Source: Verrucomicrobiota bacterium
GTDB taxonomy: Bacteria > Verrucomicrobiota > Verrucomicrobiia > Limisphaerales > UBA9464
Direction: 5' to 3'
Length of the DNA: 7,415 nt
NCBI GenBank assembly: GCA_947454295.1
Contig: CANGMO010000102.1
Location: forward strand, 1 to 7,415
The position numbers were made by a program, and so were the translations under genes. The first letter of the stretch is position 1, and every line of letters starts with the position of its first letter. Shown piece by piece: positions 6,278-7,415 of this stretch. Below the pieces are notes generated by a model that saw only the letters and a program-made list of their open reading frames with translations, was not told the DNA's origin and did not search any database.

Positions 6278-7221
6278 GGGCGTCGGAACAATCCCGAGCG
6301 CCATTCCCGGTCGGTCTTCGCGCGAATCACCTTCCAGCCTGCAGCGCCATAGGCCGCCGCCACGCCGGAGAACTGCGTTGCGAGAATGCCGGCTAGCACC
6401 AGCGATCCACCCGGACGGACGTGGGCGAGGATTCGCTGCCGGTGCGCCACCAGCAGGTCCGAGATCAGGTTGGCGCAGACCACGTCGAATTGATCCCGCG
6501 TTTTTGCCGGGAGCTTTGTGACGTCGGCGATGTACGGGCGGACGGCCTTCCCGACCTCGTTCAGGGCGGCGTTTTCCGCAGTGATGCGGACGCAGTCGGG
6601 ATCGAAATCAAAGGCCTCCACGCGGGCATAGCCGAGCTTCGCGGCGGCGATGGCGAGGATTCCGGATCCGGTGCCCATGTCCATCAGCGTCGGCGCCGGC
6701 TCGGCTTTACGCAGTGCGGCCACCTGCGTGAGGCAGAAGTTGGTCGTGGCGTGCTGCCCTGTACCGAAGCTCAATCCGGGATCGAGCAGCACCACCTGCT
6801 GCCCGCGCTTCGGCGCACGACGGCTCCAGGTGGGTTTCACCAAAAGGGATGGGCCAATTTCGATCGGCTTGAAATGGCGCTTCCAGGATTCACTCCAATC
6901 CTCCGGAGGCACGGTGCGAATGGACAGCCGTCCGGGCTGGAGATCGTGTCCGGCCGCACGCAGCGCGGAGATTGCCGCGGTGAGCCGCGCGCGGATTTCC
7001 GTCACGCCGGCCGCGGCAAGCGGTGCGTAAACACTGACCGTCGATATTCCGGTCGCGGCATCGGTATAGATGCCCGGCTGCTGGCCGAACTCCGACTCGA
7101 GCAGCGCGGACACCGCGTCCTCGTCCATGGGCGCCACGGCGATGCCGATTTGCCGGAGGGGTTCCTTGCCGGAGGATCCGGTTTTGGAACCGGAAGTGCG
7201 GGTTACGGGAGATCGCGCCAT
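6274..7221 (-). CDS. prmA: Ribosomal protein L11 methyltransferase
   Basis: SAM-dependent enzyme that trimethylates ribosomal protein L11 in the cytosol. The 315 residues show the PrmA layout: an N-terminal substrate-recognition region (about 22-100), the linker motif WKRHFKP (113-119) with LLVKPTW (126-132), the signature LDPGLSFGTGQHATT (146-160), the SAM-binding loop DMGTGSGILAIAA (181-193), acidic D205 and D207 after the next strand, the ANL motif (250-252) and GGSLVLAGIL near the end. The length is slightly above the usual 290-300 because of about 20 residues rich in Ser, Thr, Gly and Lys at the N-terminus. ATG 7219-7221 lies inside the end of the upstream phosphatase gene (19-nt overlap). 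I keep it because no better start follows before the conserved domain. The gene converges with the + strand operon, 24 nt between stops. Confidence 0.94.
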   Translation of the reverse strand: MARSPVTRTSGSKTGSSGKEPLRQIGIAVAPMDEDAVSALLESEFGQQPGIYTDAATGISTVSVYAPLAAAGVTEIRARLTAAISALRAAGHDLQPGRLSIRTVPPEDWSESWKRHFKPIEIGPSLLVKPTWSRRAPKRGQQVVLLDPGLSFGTGQHATTNFCLTQVAALRKAEPAPTLMDMGTGSGILAIAAAKLGYARVEAFDFDPDCVRITAENAALNEVGKAVRPYIADVTKLPAKTRDQFDVVCANLISDLLVAHRQRILAHVRPGGSLVLAGILATQFSGVAAAYGAAGWKVIRAKTDREWRSGLFRRP

Positions 7222-7415
7222 GGGGTGAAATTCAGGAGTTGGACTTCGTTTCGCAGGGTGCCGCCCTTGGTGACGCCGACGTCCACCCAGGTGGCGCCCG
7301 CGTAATCGATTTCCACGTGTTCGAACCAGCGGAGCGGCTGGCGGAGCAGCAACGAGAGCAGGCCCCGGATGACGCCGCCGTGGCAGAACACGGCCACCGT
7401 GCGACCGGCCGGGCC
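7203..7415 (-). CDS. Histidine phosphatase (phosphoglycerate mutase-like) family protein, C-terminal part
   Basis: Only the last 70 codons are in the window; the frame is open to the right edge and ends at TAA (7205-7203). The visible part starts GPAGRTVAVFCHGGVIRGLL. The strand followed by HGGVIR is the second conserved histidine motif of the histidine phosphatase superfamily, where this His sits in the phosphate pocket. It is followed by a helix and by an IDYAGATWVDV strand pair typical of the C-terminal end. The first motif (RHG) is off-window, so the substrate (phosphoglycerate, alpha-ribazole phosphate or another phosphomonoester) cannot be decided. The end overlaps the prmA start by 19 nt, so the two are probably cotranscribed. 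Confidence 0.85.
   Translation of the reverse strand, partial: GPAGRTVAVFCHGGVIRGLLSLLLRQPLRWFEHVEIDYAGATWVDVGVTKGGTLRNEVQLLNFTPWRDLP

Noticed and set aside
6421..7305. A 294-codon open frame on the + strand opposite prmA
   Set aside because: prmA has complete family motifs on the - strand; this frame crosses the end of the phosphatase gene too and shows no motif.
7203..7415. Naming the phosphatase fragment cobC because a CbiX-like gene is in the window
   Set aside because: Only the C-terminal motif is visible, the genes are about 6 kb apart on opposite strands, and the superfamily covers many substrates.

Overview
The window is densely coding, high-GC bacterial DNA (GC-rich third codon positions, almost no intergenic space). 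It carries eight genes: six on the + strand reading left to right, then two on the - strand converging on them. No tRNA, rRNA, CRISPR array or insertion sequence is visible. The gene mix is a Hanks-type kinase, a double CbiX chelatase, the tyrA-aroA-cmk run, and a secreted protein of the TIGR03790 type, a family known from PEP-CTERM-bearing bacteria. Together with the lack of clear Shine-Dalgarno sites, this suggests a Verrucomicrobiota-like organism. That placement is inference; Planctomycetota or Acidobacteriota are not excluded.

Layout, + strand: the 3' part of a Ser/Thr protein kinase gene (1-599); a tandem-duplicated CbiX/SirB chelatase-like protein (621-1475); prephenate/arogenate dehydrogenase tyrA (1520-2407); EPSP synthase aroA (2445-3764); cytidylate kinase cmk (3761-4516); and an exported 577-residue TIGR03790-like protein with a helical C-terminal extension (4516-6249). 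aroA/cmk overlap by 4 nt and cmk/TIGR03790 by 1 nt, so these three are probably translationally coupled. On the - strand, a histidine-phosphatase gene runs in from the right edge (7415-7203) and overlaps prmA (7221-6274) by 19 nt. The two transcription units converge across a 24-nt gap that holds a possible shared hairpin.

Functionally the core is aromatic amino-acid synthesis: AroA makes EPSP on the way to chorismate, and TyrA acts on the tyrosine branch after chorismate. It is joined, as in many bacteria, to CMP kinase. The unusual element is what follows cmk: where many genomes have rpsA, there is an uncharacterised secreted protein. The main points for follow-up are that protein (including a speculative cysteine-peptidase-like His/Cys arrangement), the chelatase with only one complete His pair, cofactor-site residues in TyrA that suggest NADP(H), a non-RD kinase, and a possible attenuator hairpin just before aroA.
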